A stretch of 64,000 bases of DNA from Methanospirillum hungatei (GCF_019263745.1 NZ_CP077107.1:2604001-2668000), one strand, 5' to 3'. Shown: positions 44,634 to 54,084, numbered from the stretch's first letter. Notes: generated from the sequence alone by a model not told the origin. Numbers and translations: made by a program.

Positions 44634-45368
44634 ATGAAAAATCAATCTTCAGTCAGAGCGTTTGAAGGCGTTCTTGAGATGATGAGCGAACTCTTCTTCG
44701 CCTCTCTTGAACCAGGGAACAATTATACAACCAAGCCATTGATACTGAATACAGCCCTCTATTACGCCCTCGGGTATTGCTCAGGCAAATATGTTAATGT
44801 TCCGGTAAAAAAGGGTTCTGCAAAACAGAATCCAACCTATGTTGAAGATACGTCATCATTGTATTCCGATTTATATGTCACTCCGGCAAAACCTGTGAAT
44901 AAAATCAGGTTTGCTAGTGAGATCACAAACGCTAGAAGTGATGAGTATATTCAATATAACAAGTATGAAAAACAGATGAACTCTCCAACTGGAAAATACG
45001 GGGTTCGAAAACAGATCCTGTCAGGAGGGAAGTTTGTATTCTTTGTTCTCTCATTTGATGGAAGTGAACCGGATCTGCCTGCTTATATTCGACTGGGCAA
45101 GAAACGGAGTAAGGCCTCTGTTACCTGGTCTGAATATCCTGTTGCTGTAAAAAACGGGTCATTTTTTATGAATCATCCGGTGCTGGTCGATGATCTGACT
45201 CATATACCCTCCCGTGATATCTCGTTTAAGCGTATGCAACCGTTTGATGTCATAGAACGGGGAGGTTTTGAAGGTGAGTATTTCCAGATACAAAAAGGTG
45301 GGAAAGGGAATAAGGATGATGTTCAATTACCTGCATCCATCAGGTTTTTACAAAGGATTCGCTCATGA
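44634..45368 (+). CDS. csc1: Csc1, Cas5-type subunit of type I-D
   Basis: The Cas5-group protein that caps the 5' handle of crRNA in type I-D. It is 244 residues, with GVLEMMSELFFASLEPGNNY at the N-terminus, NTALYYALGYCSGKY, and the tail QLPASIRFLQRIRS. Csc1 proteins have this size and N-terminal pattern. The ATG at 44634 is preceded by GGAGTGG; an in-frame TTG at 44622 is upstream. It overlaps the cas3 start by four bases. Confidence 0.9.
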   Translation: MKNQSSVRAFEGVLEMMSELFFASLEPGNNYTTKPLILNTALYYALGYCSGKYVNVPVKKGSAKQNPTYVEDTSSLYSDLYVTPAKPVNKIRFASEITNARSDEYIQYNKYEKQMNSPTGKYGVRKQILSGGKFVFFVLSFDGSEPDLPAYIRLGKKRSKASVTWSEYPVAVKNGSFFMNHPVLVDDLTHIPSRDISFKRMQPFDVIERGGFEGEYFQIQKGGKGNKDDVQLPASIRFLQRIRS

Positions 45369-47443
45369 TAATTGAAGGATTATCTATTCCCCGGTATGAT
45401 GCAAAACCACTTCGGAAATCGTTTCTTCCCTACGGTCATCAGGTTACAACACGAGCGGTGATAAGGGAGAAGGATCAGTTCTTTCTCTTTATTACCGCTC
45501 CAACTGGTGCAGGAAAGACAGAATCATGGGTTATTCCGGCACTCACCGAAGATGATGCTGGTGTAGTATTTGCCTTGTATCCGACTAACGCTCTTGCTTT
45601 GGATCAGTACCAGACGATTTCATCATTAAGGGATAAACTGGCTCCTCAACGTCAGGTTGAATTTCTTGATGCTGATCGTTTGGCAATGCTTCGAGATGAG
45701 TTTCCGGTCAGAGTATCAAAAGGTGAGGTGTTAACTCACATTCTCCAAAAAATGTCTGGCCAGGGTGGGGGGATAATTGTAACGAACCCGGATATTTTTG
45801 TTCTTGCTCTAAAGAATGTGTTTATTGATCCGTATGTTGAAAGTGCAGTCAGAACCAGTGTTAAAACGGTTGTATTTGACGAATTTCATCTCTATGATCT
45901 GAAACAGACTGATTTTCTGCTCTTCCTGTTTGATGATCTCATCTCTTCAGATCTCTGTTCTATTCGTAAGTTCATCTTTCTCTCTGCAACTCCCTCACGA
46001 GGGATGATTGATAAGATTCAGAACGTGATTGGCGGTGAACTTGTCATTGCAGATGAATTCTGCAATGAAAAAGAAGTAGATCAAAGACTTATTCTTCCTC
46101 AGGTTGAGATGTTTTTTGTCAAGGCACGGAAGTTTTCATCTGGGGAGGTTTTTATCTCTCGTTTTTCCGAATTCGAACCTTTACTGGCAGGTGTTCGTAC
46201 TGCAATAATCTTTGACAGTGCTATAGAGGTTGCTGTTGTAAGTGAGTTTTTACGTGTCAATACTCACTATCGTGTCTGTGAACAGAGTGGATTTCGAAAG
46301 GATTCAATGGATGAACCGTTTGACGTTCTTGTAGGCAATAAAGCGGTAGAAGTAGGGATAGATTTCAGAGGAAGTTATTCAATTCAGCAACTAATATTCT
46401 CTGCTTTTTCTGTAAGTGAATTTCTACAGCGTTTTGGGAGACTTAGAAATCCTGATCCAGAGATATTGTATCGTGCTGTGTGTTTTGCACCGGAATCGGT
46501 CTGTTCTTATTTTTCAAAATTCCTTCAAATCTCACGGAATCAGCTTAAGGAGGGATTGGAACGAACGATGCGGGATTCCAGAGTATATTCGAGTTTCCGA
46601 TGGAGATGGGGATTTTTAGAGGCATGGGATTATACTTGTCATCGGGCATGTGGTCAATCAGCTACCAAAATCATTCAATCCCGAGAGGAGAAGACGTTCC
46701 TTTCGAAAACTGGTGGGATGTCAACTGATAAGCGTGAAAAATATCTGGTCGAGTCTGCAAACCGAATTCTTCGGCATTATTTTTCTGATATCGGGATTGA
46801 AGAGGGCTTAGTATCTCTGTTTCGTACACCTTTGGACAAAGCGAAATCACAGGTTCTTGATGTAATGGCAGAACTTGCTCCACTTCGAGGAAATAGTTTT
46901 TCTGTAGTTATTTTCTACGAACCTTCTCAAAAAATTCGGGCATATGATCTCTTCTTTTTACTTCGGTGGACTGATATTGCATTTTTCAAACGTGACGAGT
47001 TTGCAAAAAAAGTACCTGAAGAGTATCGGGATCAAATAAAAAATCATCAGACTGGAACCCTTGGGTATGCTTATGTTCGTGGTATGCGTTCTAGACCTCG
47101 TTCAGTACGACTTGAAGGAAGGATTATTGATCAAGTACGCCTTCCTGAAGAAAAACGGTTTCCCTGTAGAGAAAGGGGTCTGTTTCCGGTTGTAAAGGAT
47201 GATGAAAATGGTTCTATTCTCGGTCTTTCTCTGATTGAGAAAGAACTCATGAAAAGAGGTATTTTCTGCCGGTATCTTGATCTCTCTGCCTACCAGTCAA
47301 GAAAATATTATGAGTTGGGTGATTACGCCTTTTTACTACCATATAAAGATGGAAGCCTGGCTATTGGACAGGATGCATTCATCGCCGATTGTGCGGTTGC
47401 TGAAAGCCTCTCCTTTGAGAAAACCCTTCCTTCTCTCTTGTAA
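45365..47443 (+). CDS. cas3: Cas3' helicase of type I-D (no HD domain)
   Basis: A 692-residue SF2 helicase that unwinds target DNA after the Cascade complex binds it. Motifs in order: Q-like LPYGHQVTTRAV, Walker A ITAPTGAGKTESWVIPAL, motif II VVFDEFHLYD (DEFH), motif III FLSATPS, and motif VI QRFGRLRNPD. There is no N-terminal HD domain: the protein begins directly with the helicase, in keeping with type I-D, where Cas10d has the HD. Four-base overlap with csc1. A C-terminal region (about 480-690) has the extra domain usual in Cas3'. Confidence 0.94.
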   Translation: MIIEGLSIPRYDAKPLRKSFLPYGHQVTTRAVIREKDQFFLFITAPTGAGKTESWVIPALTEDDAGVVFALYPTNALALDQYQTISSLRDKLAPQRQVEFLDADRLAMLRDEFPVRVSKGEVLTHILQKMSGQGGGIIVTNPDIFVLALKNVFIDPYVESAVRTSVKTVVFDEFHLYDLKQTDFLLFLFDDLISSDLCSIRKFIFLSATPSRGMIDKIQNVIGGELVIADEFCNEKEVDQRLILPQVEMFFVKARKFSSGEVFISRFSEFEPLLAGVRTAIIFDSAIEVAVVSEFLRVNTHYRVCEQSGFRKDSMDEPFDVLVGNKAVEVGIDFRGSYSIQQLIFSAFSVSEFLQRFGRLRNPDPEILYRAVCFAPESVCSYFSKFLQISRNQLKEGLERTMRDSRVYSSFRWRWGFLEAWDYTCHRACGQSATKIIQSREEKTFLSKTGGMSTDKREKYLVESANRILRHYFSDIGIEEGLVSLFRTPLDKAKSQVLDVMAELAPLRGNSFSVVIFYEPSQKIRAYDLFFLLRWTDIAFFKRDEFAKKVPEEYRDQIKNHQTGTLGYAYVRGMRSRPRSVRLEGRIIDQVRLPEEKRFPCRERGLFPVVKDDENGSILGLSLIEKELMKRGIFCRYLDLSAYQSRKYYELGDYAFLLPYKDGSLAIGQDAFIADCAVAESLSFEKTLPSLL

Positions 47444-47537
47444 TTTTTTGAAAACCCATTAGGAATTGTTCAGATCTTCATCCCGGCATTTATTAGCCAG
47501 GATATTTTCGAAAACGCTTCGGCGAATGGTGATTGAC

Positions 47538-48302
47538 ATGAGAAAATTAATGCATTATATTTGGGTTTTCATTCTCATTGTTGCAGTAGCACTGTGTGGA
47601 TGTACTGATGTGCCGACTGGAAGTAAATATGAGGGTAAATCATTACAGGAGATTCGTTCTGTTGCAATCACTCCTGGATATGATTCAGTCTTTAAAGGTA
47701 TTGAACAATATCAGGGAAAAGTCGTTCATATTACTGGTCAGGTGGTTCAGGCACAATCTGATGACAGCCGGTATATTCTTCGTGTCGCTACAATTCCCAC
47801 TGTATTTGGGATGTATACTGATGGAGTATATTGGGTAAATTATGATGGTTCGCAGGGCCGGGTCAGAGATCCTGATCTGGTCGATTTGTATGGGGAAGTG
47901 ATTGGACTTCGTACCTATGAAACAGTTCTGGGTAGTTCTATGACGATTCCTGAGCTTCGATCATTGCATCTTTCCTCAAGAGCCAAACCAACTCCGACTC
48001 CAACACTAAATCCAGATGATTATCTGGTTTTAAAACTTGAATCCCTTGAGGATGAAGGTGATTATGTGAAACATAATGTTGCACGAGGCACTGTTCAAAA
48101 CACTGCAACCACTACTCTCGCCTATGGTTCGGTTCAGGTAACTTTTTATTCAAGTGAGAATGGCCCGGTTATCGCAACTTCTTCAGATTATGTCTCAAAT
48201 CTTGGCCCGGGCGAGGTTTTTGAATATAAAGTGGTGAATTACAAGGATGCTGATCGGGTATCTTTTGCACGGTCGAAGATTACAAATGCGAGATTTGAGT
48301 GA
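47538..48302 (+). CDS. Lipoprotein inserted within the cas operon
   Basis: A 254-residue exported lipoprotein with a lipobox (IVAVALCGCTDVP, Cys near residue 19). The first half (about 30-140, GKVVHITGQVVQAQSDDSRYILRVATIP, VDLYGEVIGLRTYETVLGSSMTIP) looks like an OB-fold domain, and a PTPTPTLNP linker leads to a strand-rich FxLYD-like second half (VARGTVQNTATTTLAYGSVQVTFY). It is not a known Cas protein. It lies between cas3 (94 bases away) and cas4 (16 bases), on the same strand. The ATG at 47538 is used; a longer frame from 47466 has no good site. Confidence 0.85.
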   Translation: MRKLMHYIWVFILIVAVALCGCTDVPTGSKYEGKSLQEIRSVAITPGYDSVFKGIEQYQGKVVHITGQVVQAQSDDSRYILRVATIPTVFGMYTDGVYWVNYDGSQGRVRDPDLVDLYGEVIGLRTYETVLGSSMTIPELRSLHLSSRAKPTPTPTLNPDDYLVLKLESLEDEGDYVKHNVARGTVQNTATTTLAYGSVQVTFYSSENGPVIATSSDYVSNLGPGEVFEYKVVNYKDADRVSFARSKITNARFE

Positions 48303-48318
48303 TCAGGTGGGAGATCAC

Positions 48319-48903
48319 ATGACATTGAAATCCAGGTGGATTGACGACATGATCAATGTGTCTGACATCAACCAATTTTTATATTGCCCAAGGAGGCTTT
48401 TTTACCTACAATTTTACCAGACGCAGGGTATCAATGAATTTCTTGTTGACGGGAGGAAAAATCATTCAAAACACGGACGAAGGGGTGGATATATCTTTGA
48501 ATTGTATGTTCATTCTGATCGGTTTGGATTACATGGAAAAATTGATCTTATTGATTGTTCAGACGGTATGAAGCCAGTTGAACGGAAAAGAGGAGATCGG
48601 TTTTTTGAGAATGATGTAATCCAATTATGTGCATATGGGTTGCTTTTAGAAGAATATCTTGAAAAGCCAGTAGGTGTTGGGATAATTTATTTATTTGGGA
48701 CTAATCGCAGACATGAAATCCCTCTGAGTGATTCTTTAAAGGACAAAACTATCCAAATAATTGAAGATATACGGTCAATGAAACCAGAAGTGATTCCTGG
48801 GTTTGCAAATAATCCTAATAAATGCACTAAATGTAGTGTAAAACTCTACTGTTTACCGTATGAATCTCACATTCTGGAGGGAGGGGAAAATGAATCAGGA
48901 TAA
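48319..48903 (+). CDS. cas4: Cas4 exonuclease
   Basis: Cas4 trims prespacers and helps choose PAM-bearing DNA during adaptation. The 194-residue RecB-fold protein has the iron-sulfur cysteines in FLYCPRRLFYLQFYQ (one) and at the C-terminus CTKCSVKLYCLPYE (three). The nuclease core LHGKIDLIDCSDGMKPVERKRG has D...ExK. The ATG at 48319 follows GGTGGGAGATCAC; another at 48349 (MINVSDINQFLY) is a possible shorter start. Overlaps cas1 by 14 bases. Confidence 0.93.
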   Translation: MTLKSRWIDDMINVSDINQFLYCPRRLFYLQFYQTQGINEFLVDGRKNHSKHGRRGGYIFELYVHSDRFGLHGKIDLIDCSDGMKPVERKRGDRFFENDVIQLCAYGLLLEEYLEKPVGVGIIYLFGTNRRHEIPLSDSLKDKTIQIIEDIRSMKPEVIPGFANNPNKCTKCSVKLYCLPYESHILEGGENESG

Positions 48904-49933
48904 TGAGATCCCAATGGTTAACACTTCTGAACCGGTCCGAGATCCAAAACCTCCTGAAGGGTTGTTGGAAGATGATACTATCTATATCACGACTCCATAC
49001 GGAAAAGTATCTCTGGATGGAGGGAGAATTCGTGTTAAGGATTCTGATGGGAAGGATATTGCTTCATTTCCGTTAGAAAAAGTTTGTACAATAAATATCT
49101 TTGGTTCTGCAAGTGTATCCACTCCTCTTCTTAAGCATTGTTCTGACAAGGAAGTGACGATTAACTATTTTACTGTCTTTGGTAAGTATTTTGGGTCTTT
49201 CGTACCTGCTAGGAATACAATATCTCTCGTCAGAAGGCACCAGGCAAAAATTACTTCGGAAGAATCACTCGTAATCTGTCGTGAGATTATTCATGCAAAA
49301 TTACAAAACTCCTGTGTTTTTCTTTCAAGAAAGAAGGTTGAAGTTCCATATTTACTGAAAGAATTGCGAGATAAATCAATACATGCAGTTTCGGTTGACT
49401 CTCTTCGCGGTGTGGAGGGTGAAGCAGCGAGTTTGTATTTTCAATTATTTTCATCCAGCCTTCCAGAAGAATGGAGGTCAGATAAAAGGACTAGAAGGCC
49501 ACCAAAGGATGAACTGAATGCCCTTCTTTCTCTCACGTATACTATGGTCACATCGGAGGTAATTAGTGCCCTTCGTCAGTTCAACCTTGATCCTTTCATT
49601 GGTATCATGCATGTTGACCGACATGGAAAACCGGCTTTAGCTCTTGATCTAATTGAAGAGTTCAGACCGGTTTTTTGTGATGCATTTGTTGCTCGGCTCA
49701 TAAATAAGCGAATGATTACGAAAGATGAATTTACCCAGGAATCACACCTGAATGACGTGTCTTTTAAAAAGTATCTGGGATTCTATCATGAATTTATGGA
49801 GGAGACCTTAAAGCATCCTCGTTTTAAGTATCCCGTTTCCAGAAAAAAGATAATTCAAATCCAAGCGATCCTGCTACGGAAAGCAATATGTGGAGAGCTG
49901 AATGGGTATTACCCGTTTCTCTATACAAGGTGA
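48890..49933 (+). CDS. cas1: Cas1 integrase
   Basis: The integrase that inserts new spacers. Length 347. The beta domain begins IYITTPYGKVSLDGGRIRVK. Metal-binding residues are present: Glu in VEGEAASLYFQLF, His in GIMHVDRHGKPALALDL and Asp/Glu in LIEEFRPVFCDAFV. A 30-residue N-terminal extension precedes the usual start, so a later start is possible. It follows GAGGGAGGGGAAA and overlaps cas4, and cas2 comes five bases after its stop. Confidence 0.96.
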   Translation: MNQDNEIPMVNTSEPVRDPKPPEGLLEDDTIYITTPYGKVSLDGGRIRVKDSDGKDIASFPLEKVCTINIFGSASVSTPLLKHCSDKEVTINYFTVFGKYFGSFVPARNTISLVRRHQAKITSEESLVICREIIHAKLQNSCVFLSRKKVEVPYLLKELRDKSIHAVSVDSLRGVEGEAASLYFQLFSSSLPEEWRSDKRTRRPPKDELNALLSLTYTMVTSEVISALRQFNLDPFIGIMHVDRHGKPALALDLIEEFRPVFCDAFVARLINKRMITKDEFTQESHLNDVSFKKYLGFYHEFMEETLKHPRFKYPVSRKKIIQIQAILLRKAICGELNGYYPFLYTR

Positions 49934-49938
49934 TTTGC

Positions 49939-50208
49939 ATGGTTCGGCTGGTGATTACCTATGACATTAGGAAGGATAAGATTAGAAACAAGTTGTTTCG
50001 TCTTTTAGAAAGGTATGGTGCATGGAAACAGTATAGTGTGTTTGAACTGGAGATTACTCCGGTACACAGGATTGAACTTTTTCATAGTATTACTGATCTC
50101 ATTGAGGATTCTGACCGGGTTAGAATATATGAGTTATGTGAACGGTGCCAGGGAAAGATTACTGAGTTTGGAGAGGTTTCTCCAGATAAGATGCACGTAG
50201 TAATTTAA
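49939..50208 (+). CDS. cas2: Cas2 adaptation protein
   Basis: The 89-residue ferredoxin-fold partner of Cas1. It starts MVRLVITYDIRKDKIRNKLFRLLERYG, where D9 in YDI is the metal residue, and continues VFELEIT and DRVRIYELCERC. The ATG at 49939 gives the canonical N-terminus; the longer frame from 49888 is inside cas1. The CRISPR leader begins right after it. Confidence 0.96.
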   Translation: MVRLVITYDIRKDKIRNKLFRLLERYGAWKQYSVFELEITPVHRIELFHSITDLIEDSDRVRIYELCERCQGKITEFGEVSPDKMHVVI

Positions 50209-50333
50209 TGTGGGTTATTTGTTGCGTTCATCGCTAGATATAAGGTAATGGGATGACAATGATCCATGATCGACACCTCTTTTTTCTGGAGCGATAGTCT
50301 GTTATATGATTAATACAGACGATTATTGTGGCG
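50209..50333 (+). promoter_or_regulatory. CRISPR leader with promoter-like TATA box
   Basis: The 125 bases between cas2 and the first repeat are AT-rich and carry TTATATGAT at 50302-50310, about 24 bases before the first repeat. That spacing fits an archaeal TATA box, so transcription of the array may start close to the first repeat. The decayed repeat at the far end supports this being the leader side. Confidence 0.65.
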
Positions 50334-52038
50334 GTTACAGTGAATAAGAAAACCCGATAGGGATTGAAACTCATTCAATGCGAAGTGTTGAGACTGCAGT
50401 CAGGACGTTACAGTGAATAAGAAAACCCGATAGGGATTGAAACTAAACAGACCTGGGAGAGAAAACCATAACTTTTCTCGTTACAGTGAATAAGAAAACC
50501 CGATAGGGATTGAAACTGTTCCCGGAGCCGGGATAAAGAAGGTTTATCCTGGTGTTACAGTGAATAAGAAAACCCGATAGGGATTGAAACAGCATATACC
50601 GGAGTGGCGTTCCCTGCATATTCAAGTTACAGTGAATAAGAAAACCCGATAGGGATTGAAACAGTGTTTGCATCTGGTTTTCAGACGTGATATCAACGGG
50701 TTACAGTGAATAAGAAAACCCGATAGGGATTGAAACCTGTAGAACTTTTGCAACAGCGACCTGTGTTGGTTTCGTTACAGTGAATAAGAAAACCCGATAG
50801 GGATTGAAACCAACCATTGACGGGCTCAACGAGATCAACACGGATGGTTACAGTGAATAAGAAAACCCGATAGGGATTGAAACCCCCGCTATTCGCAAGT
50901 AAGGTAACGCCTGTTGTCCGTTACAGTGAATAAGAAAACCCGATAGGGATTGAAACAAATTGTGCAGATCTACTCTCTGAAAGATGTGGAGTTACAGTGA
51001 ATAAGAAAACCCGATAGGGATTGAAACTCTCATTACGTGGATGGGCTTTCTGAAGAAGGGGAAGTTACAGTGAATAAGAAAACCCGATAGGGATTGAAAC
51101 ACGTTTGCCTACCCGGATCCGTACCTGGTCGGAGAAGTTACAGTGAATAAGAAAACCCGATAGGGATTGAAACTCACAACCCCTATTTTATTGTTGATGA
51201 CATCCCGGTTACAGTGAATAAGAAAACCCGATAGGGATTGAAACGTGACTTTTGCAAGCCCTCCGAAGAGCTCAAAGAAGTTACAGTGAATAAGAAAACC
51301 CGATAGGGATTGAAACGGGGTTTTTCCCCTGCCAGATTGTACCAATCCAGAGGTTACAGTGAATAAGAAAACCCGATAGGGATTGAAACTGATCTAAAAA
51401 ACCGGATACGATACGCATGTGATTCGTTACAGTGAATAAGAAAACCCGATAGGGATTGAAACCAAAACAGTCTTCTGCATCCAATACTATCAAAGTTACA
51501 GTGAATAAGAAAACCCGATAGGGATTGAAACTGTATACCGCCGTTGATCTCCCCTCGAGAGTTAACGTTACAGTGAATAAGAAAACCCGATAGGGATTGA
51601 AACCATGTCAACGTCAACACAAATAGGCGGTTTCAGTGAGTTACAGTGAATAAGAAAACCCGATAGGGATTGAAACAATTGTTTGTGTGGTGCAAGAGGG
51701 CCTGTAATGGAGTTACAGTGAATAAGAAAACCCGATAGGGATTGAAACTCTTTTGTCTGGTATTGAAACTCCCCCGGCGCAGTGTTACAGTGAATAAGAA
51801 AACCCGATAGGGATTGAAACCAAAACGGATTGCAAAAGCGAGAGATGAACCGGTTGATACAGTGAATAAGAAAACCCGATAGGGATTGAAACTTCAGCAG
51901 TTCTCCCCATCTGTTTCATCAATTCGAGATACAGTGAATAAGAAAACCCGATAGGGATTGAAACGCGACATCTGTTAACATCCCAGAAGCAGAAGTGATG
52001 AGATACAGTGAATAAGAAAACCCAATAGGGAATAAGGC
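50334..52038 (+). CRISPR. Type I-D CRISPR array, 24 repeats of 37 bp and 23 spacers
   Basis: A 37-base repeat beginning GTTACAGTGAATAAG and ending GGGATTGAAAC recurs from 50334. Repeat starts: 50334, 50407, 50480, 50554, 50626, 50700, 50774, 50847, 50920, 50991, 51064, 51137, 51208, 51280, 51353, 51426, 51495, 51567, 51640, 51712, 51784, 51856, 51928 and 52002. Spacers are 32-37 bases. The first 21 repeats are identical. The repeats at 51856, 51928 and 52002 share a GATACAG start instead of GTTACAG, and the last is degenerate at its 3' end, as expected for the leader-distal end. The ATTGAAAC ending is the usual crRNA 5' handle. A CCC-GATA-GGG turn gives a weak hairpin. Confidence 0.98.
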
Positions 52039-52721
52039 TTAAATAACGGACATCAGATCAATAAAGAGGGGATTGGGTAGCGAATTTAGATAAAATTCCA
52101 GAATCCCACCGATTTTGTTATGAATCGACGGGAATTCAGGAACAACCAAAACACAAATTGCCGGTATGCAGGGAAAATCTCCCGGTTTTGAATAGAATGA
52201 GATTACGCGACAAGAATTTGATAATATTCTGCAAATTTTGGATAATCTGCCTTCAGGCACCCAAAATAATTAAGGAAACTTCAGACATTCACCGGATTTT
52301 TCCCGATATCTCCAAAGGTGATGTTCAGAGAGAGTGGATATGTGAGTTCTTCTCCTGAAAACAACAACCCTTGATCCCGTTTTCTCTAAAACCGCTGAAG
52401 TTTATTCATTCATACCTAAATCCTTCGAAGAAGTATTCAGCCATTTCAGACCAAAAAGAATCGGGATAGCCTGAATATAACTGATGAGACCAGAGTTTGT
52501 ATCAAATATGTCCCCCAAACGAATATCTGTCAAACCAGTCCCGGATGATATCTGCATGGTCTTCTACCATAAAAGCCCCTCGAATACCATGTTTCAGATT
52601 TTCCTGATTAGAATGCTGCTTTTATAGGTGATAGTTTATTTATGGGTGGTTCGTGGATTCTTCGGATACAATGAGGTACATTTTCGAGGAATTGTCATTG
52701 AAAACGTATGAAAACCATGGA
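52039..52721. other. Region after the CRISPR array without intact genes
   Basis: About 680 bases. On the plus strand, two short open stretches have protein-like composition: 52158-52358 ends RIFPDISKGDVQREWICEFFS, and a second near 52339-52489 reads KTAEVYSFIPKSFEEVFSHF before a stop. Neither has a convincing start or known family, so both may be tails of lost genes. No repeat or RNA gene is seen. Confidence 0.4.
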
Positions 52722-53135
52722 TCATGGCTCACACGTAAGGCACCGGGAGCGATGAACACACATTAAGCCTCCACATGTTTTGCAGGTATACGTTTCGACC
52801 TGATGGGTAAGGAAAACATCCATGCCTTTTTCTTTTATCTCGTTTAGGTTTTCGATCATACTCATCCCATATTTCATCCGATACCGCTTATCCAGTTGTT
52901 TAAGCCGTTTACAAGGCATATTTTCACATTCATAACAGAAATGAGATGAATTATTCATGATAGTCGGACAATTGCGTATTATACATACCTGACAAGAATG
53001 TGGTTTGTTCGGGTCTTCCTCCATGCACCCGGGACATCTCTTCTTTTGGCGTTGAAAAGCGAGGCATAAAGCACAATTCATGCCACATGGAGCGATAAGT
53101 CTGGCGGTTTGCTGCAGAGGGATGGATGGAGTCAT
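52722..53135 (-). CDS. Cysteine-rich DUF3795-like protein
   Basis: A 137-residue zinc- or iron-sulfur-binding protein. The N-terminal APCGMNCALCLAFQRQKKRCPGC is the DUF3795 signature, with further cysteines in SCQVCIIRNCPT, CYECENMPCKRLKQLDKRY and a C-terminal CKTCGGLMCVHRSRCLTCEP. More than 15 cysteines in all. The role of the family is unknown. The ATG at 53135 is preferred to 53174 because it keeps the usual spacing to the first motif. A decayed copy of its C-terminal part lies at 63862-63960. Confidence 0.85.
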   Translation of the reverse strand: MTPSIPLQQTARLIAPCGMNCALCLAFQRQKKRCPGCMEEDPNKPHSCQVCIIRNCPTIMNNSSHFCYECENMPCKRLKQLDKRYRMKYGMSMIENLNEIKEKGMDVFLTHQVETYTCKTCGGLMCVHRSRCLTCEP

Positions 53136-53218
53136 ATTTCTCTCATTGAATATGTTCCGTGAATAAAAATACAATTGTATAGGTAATTATTGACAGATGT
53201 AAATTTTCTAGAAAATAG

Positions 53219-53434
53219 AGATTCTATTCGGATATTGACATCTCATCATCCGAGATCGGACGTATCATCTTAGTAACGGTTATTTCAACTCCGGTTTTTC
53301 AGCATTTTTTCTCAAGAAAAATAGACTCTTTCCGGCATTACCATCTGATAGGAGCCGGAGTCTTAATAATTGTGATATCACTTCTCATGGTTCCATTAAC
53401 CAGCGGAATAGGATATAAGTGTCTTGCAGATTGA
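53219..53434 (+). pseudogene. C-terminal fragment of a membrane transporter (MFS-like)
   Basis: An open frame without a start reads SEIGRIILVTVISTPVFQHF, then FSRKIDSFRHYHLIGAGVLI with IVISLLMVPLTSGIG before the stop at 53432. Two hydrophobic helices and a short tail suggest the C-terminus of an efflux transporter, but family is not certain. A stop at 53216 lies just before it. The TetR gene next to it may once have controlled it. Confidence 0.5.
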
Positions 53435-53439
53435 GATTT

Positions 53440-54084
53440 TTATGTTTTTTTCTCATTGGTTTTCTTATCTGATTTCTTTTTCATGTCTGATATTTCATCA
53501 TCCAGAGGATTAAACAGAAGACGAATTCCATCAAGCCAGAGTTCTTTCATCTCATCCTGACACATCCAGACCAGTTCAAAATTCTGCAGCCCGGAATAAA
53601 GAGCCACCATAAGAAGCGCCACTTTATGGGAGTCCATCTGATTACGTTTTGGGTTCTGTTTTTGTTCTTTTTTAACAGCATCCTCGAAGGTAGTAATCAG
53701 GCTGGCATAATAGTCACGTGTCGAACGCCGAAGTTCCAGATTCCGTACAGCCATTGCAAACATTTCAAAAAATACCGCTCTTTGCCGGTGATCAGTAAGA
53801 GAAAATTTATTAAATATTTGCAAGAACATCTCGTCAATCGGACGATTATAAAAAGAATCAAAATTGATACGTTCAAATTCACTTTGAAATTTTTTCATAA
53901 CGGCCGTTATCAATTCATCCTTTGTTTTGAAATACCAGTAAACTGCCCCTTTGGTAACCCCGATCTTTTCTGCTACGTAGTCAAAAGTTAATTGATCGCA
54001 TCCCCGTTCTGCTATCACTTCCATCGCAGCATCAATAATTCGTCTTTTTGCTTCTTCTTTATATTCAGGGACTACTTTAGGCAT
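53440..54084 (-). CDS. TetR-family regulator
   Basis: A 214-residue repressor. The HTH domain (1-60) reads MPKVVPEYKEEAKRRIIDAA, LTFDYVAEKIGVTKGAVYWYFKTKDEL. The C-terminal ligand domain is variable and ends in a lysine-rich tail (MKKKSDKKTNEKKT). The start at 54084 gives the family N-terminus. A 20-bp palindrome at 54159-54178 lies 75 bases upstream. The divergent methyltransferase gene at 54407 is the likely target. It is similar at its N-terminus to the regulator at 60898. Confidence 0.92.
   Translation of the reverse strand: MPKVVPEYKEEAKRRIIDAAMEVIAERGCDQLTFDYVAEKIGVTKGAVYWYFKTKDELITAVMKKFQSEFERINFDSFYNRPIDEMFLQIFNKFSLTDHRQRAVFFEMFAMAVRNLELRRSTRDYYASLITTFEDAVKKEQKQNPKRNQMDSHKVALLMVALYSGLQNFELVWMCQDEMKELWLDGIRLLFNPLDDEISDMKKKSDKKTNEKKT

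Noticed and set aside
50443-51620. Minus-strand frames across the CRISPR array with repeated FQSLSGFLIHCN peptides
   Set aside because: They are translations of the repeats and change with each spacer; there is no coding signal.
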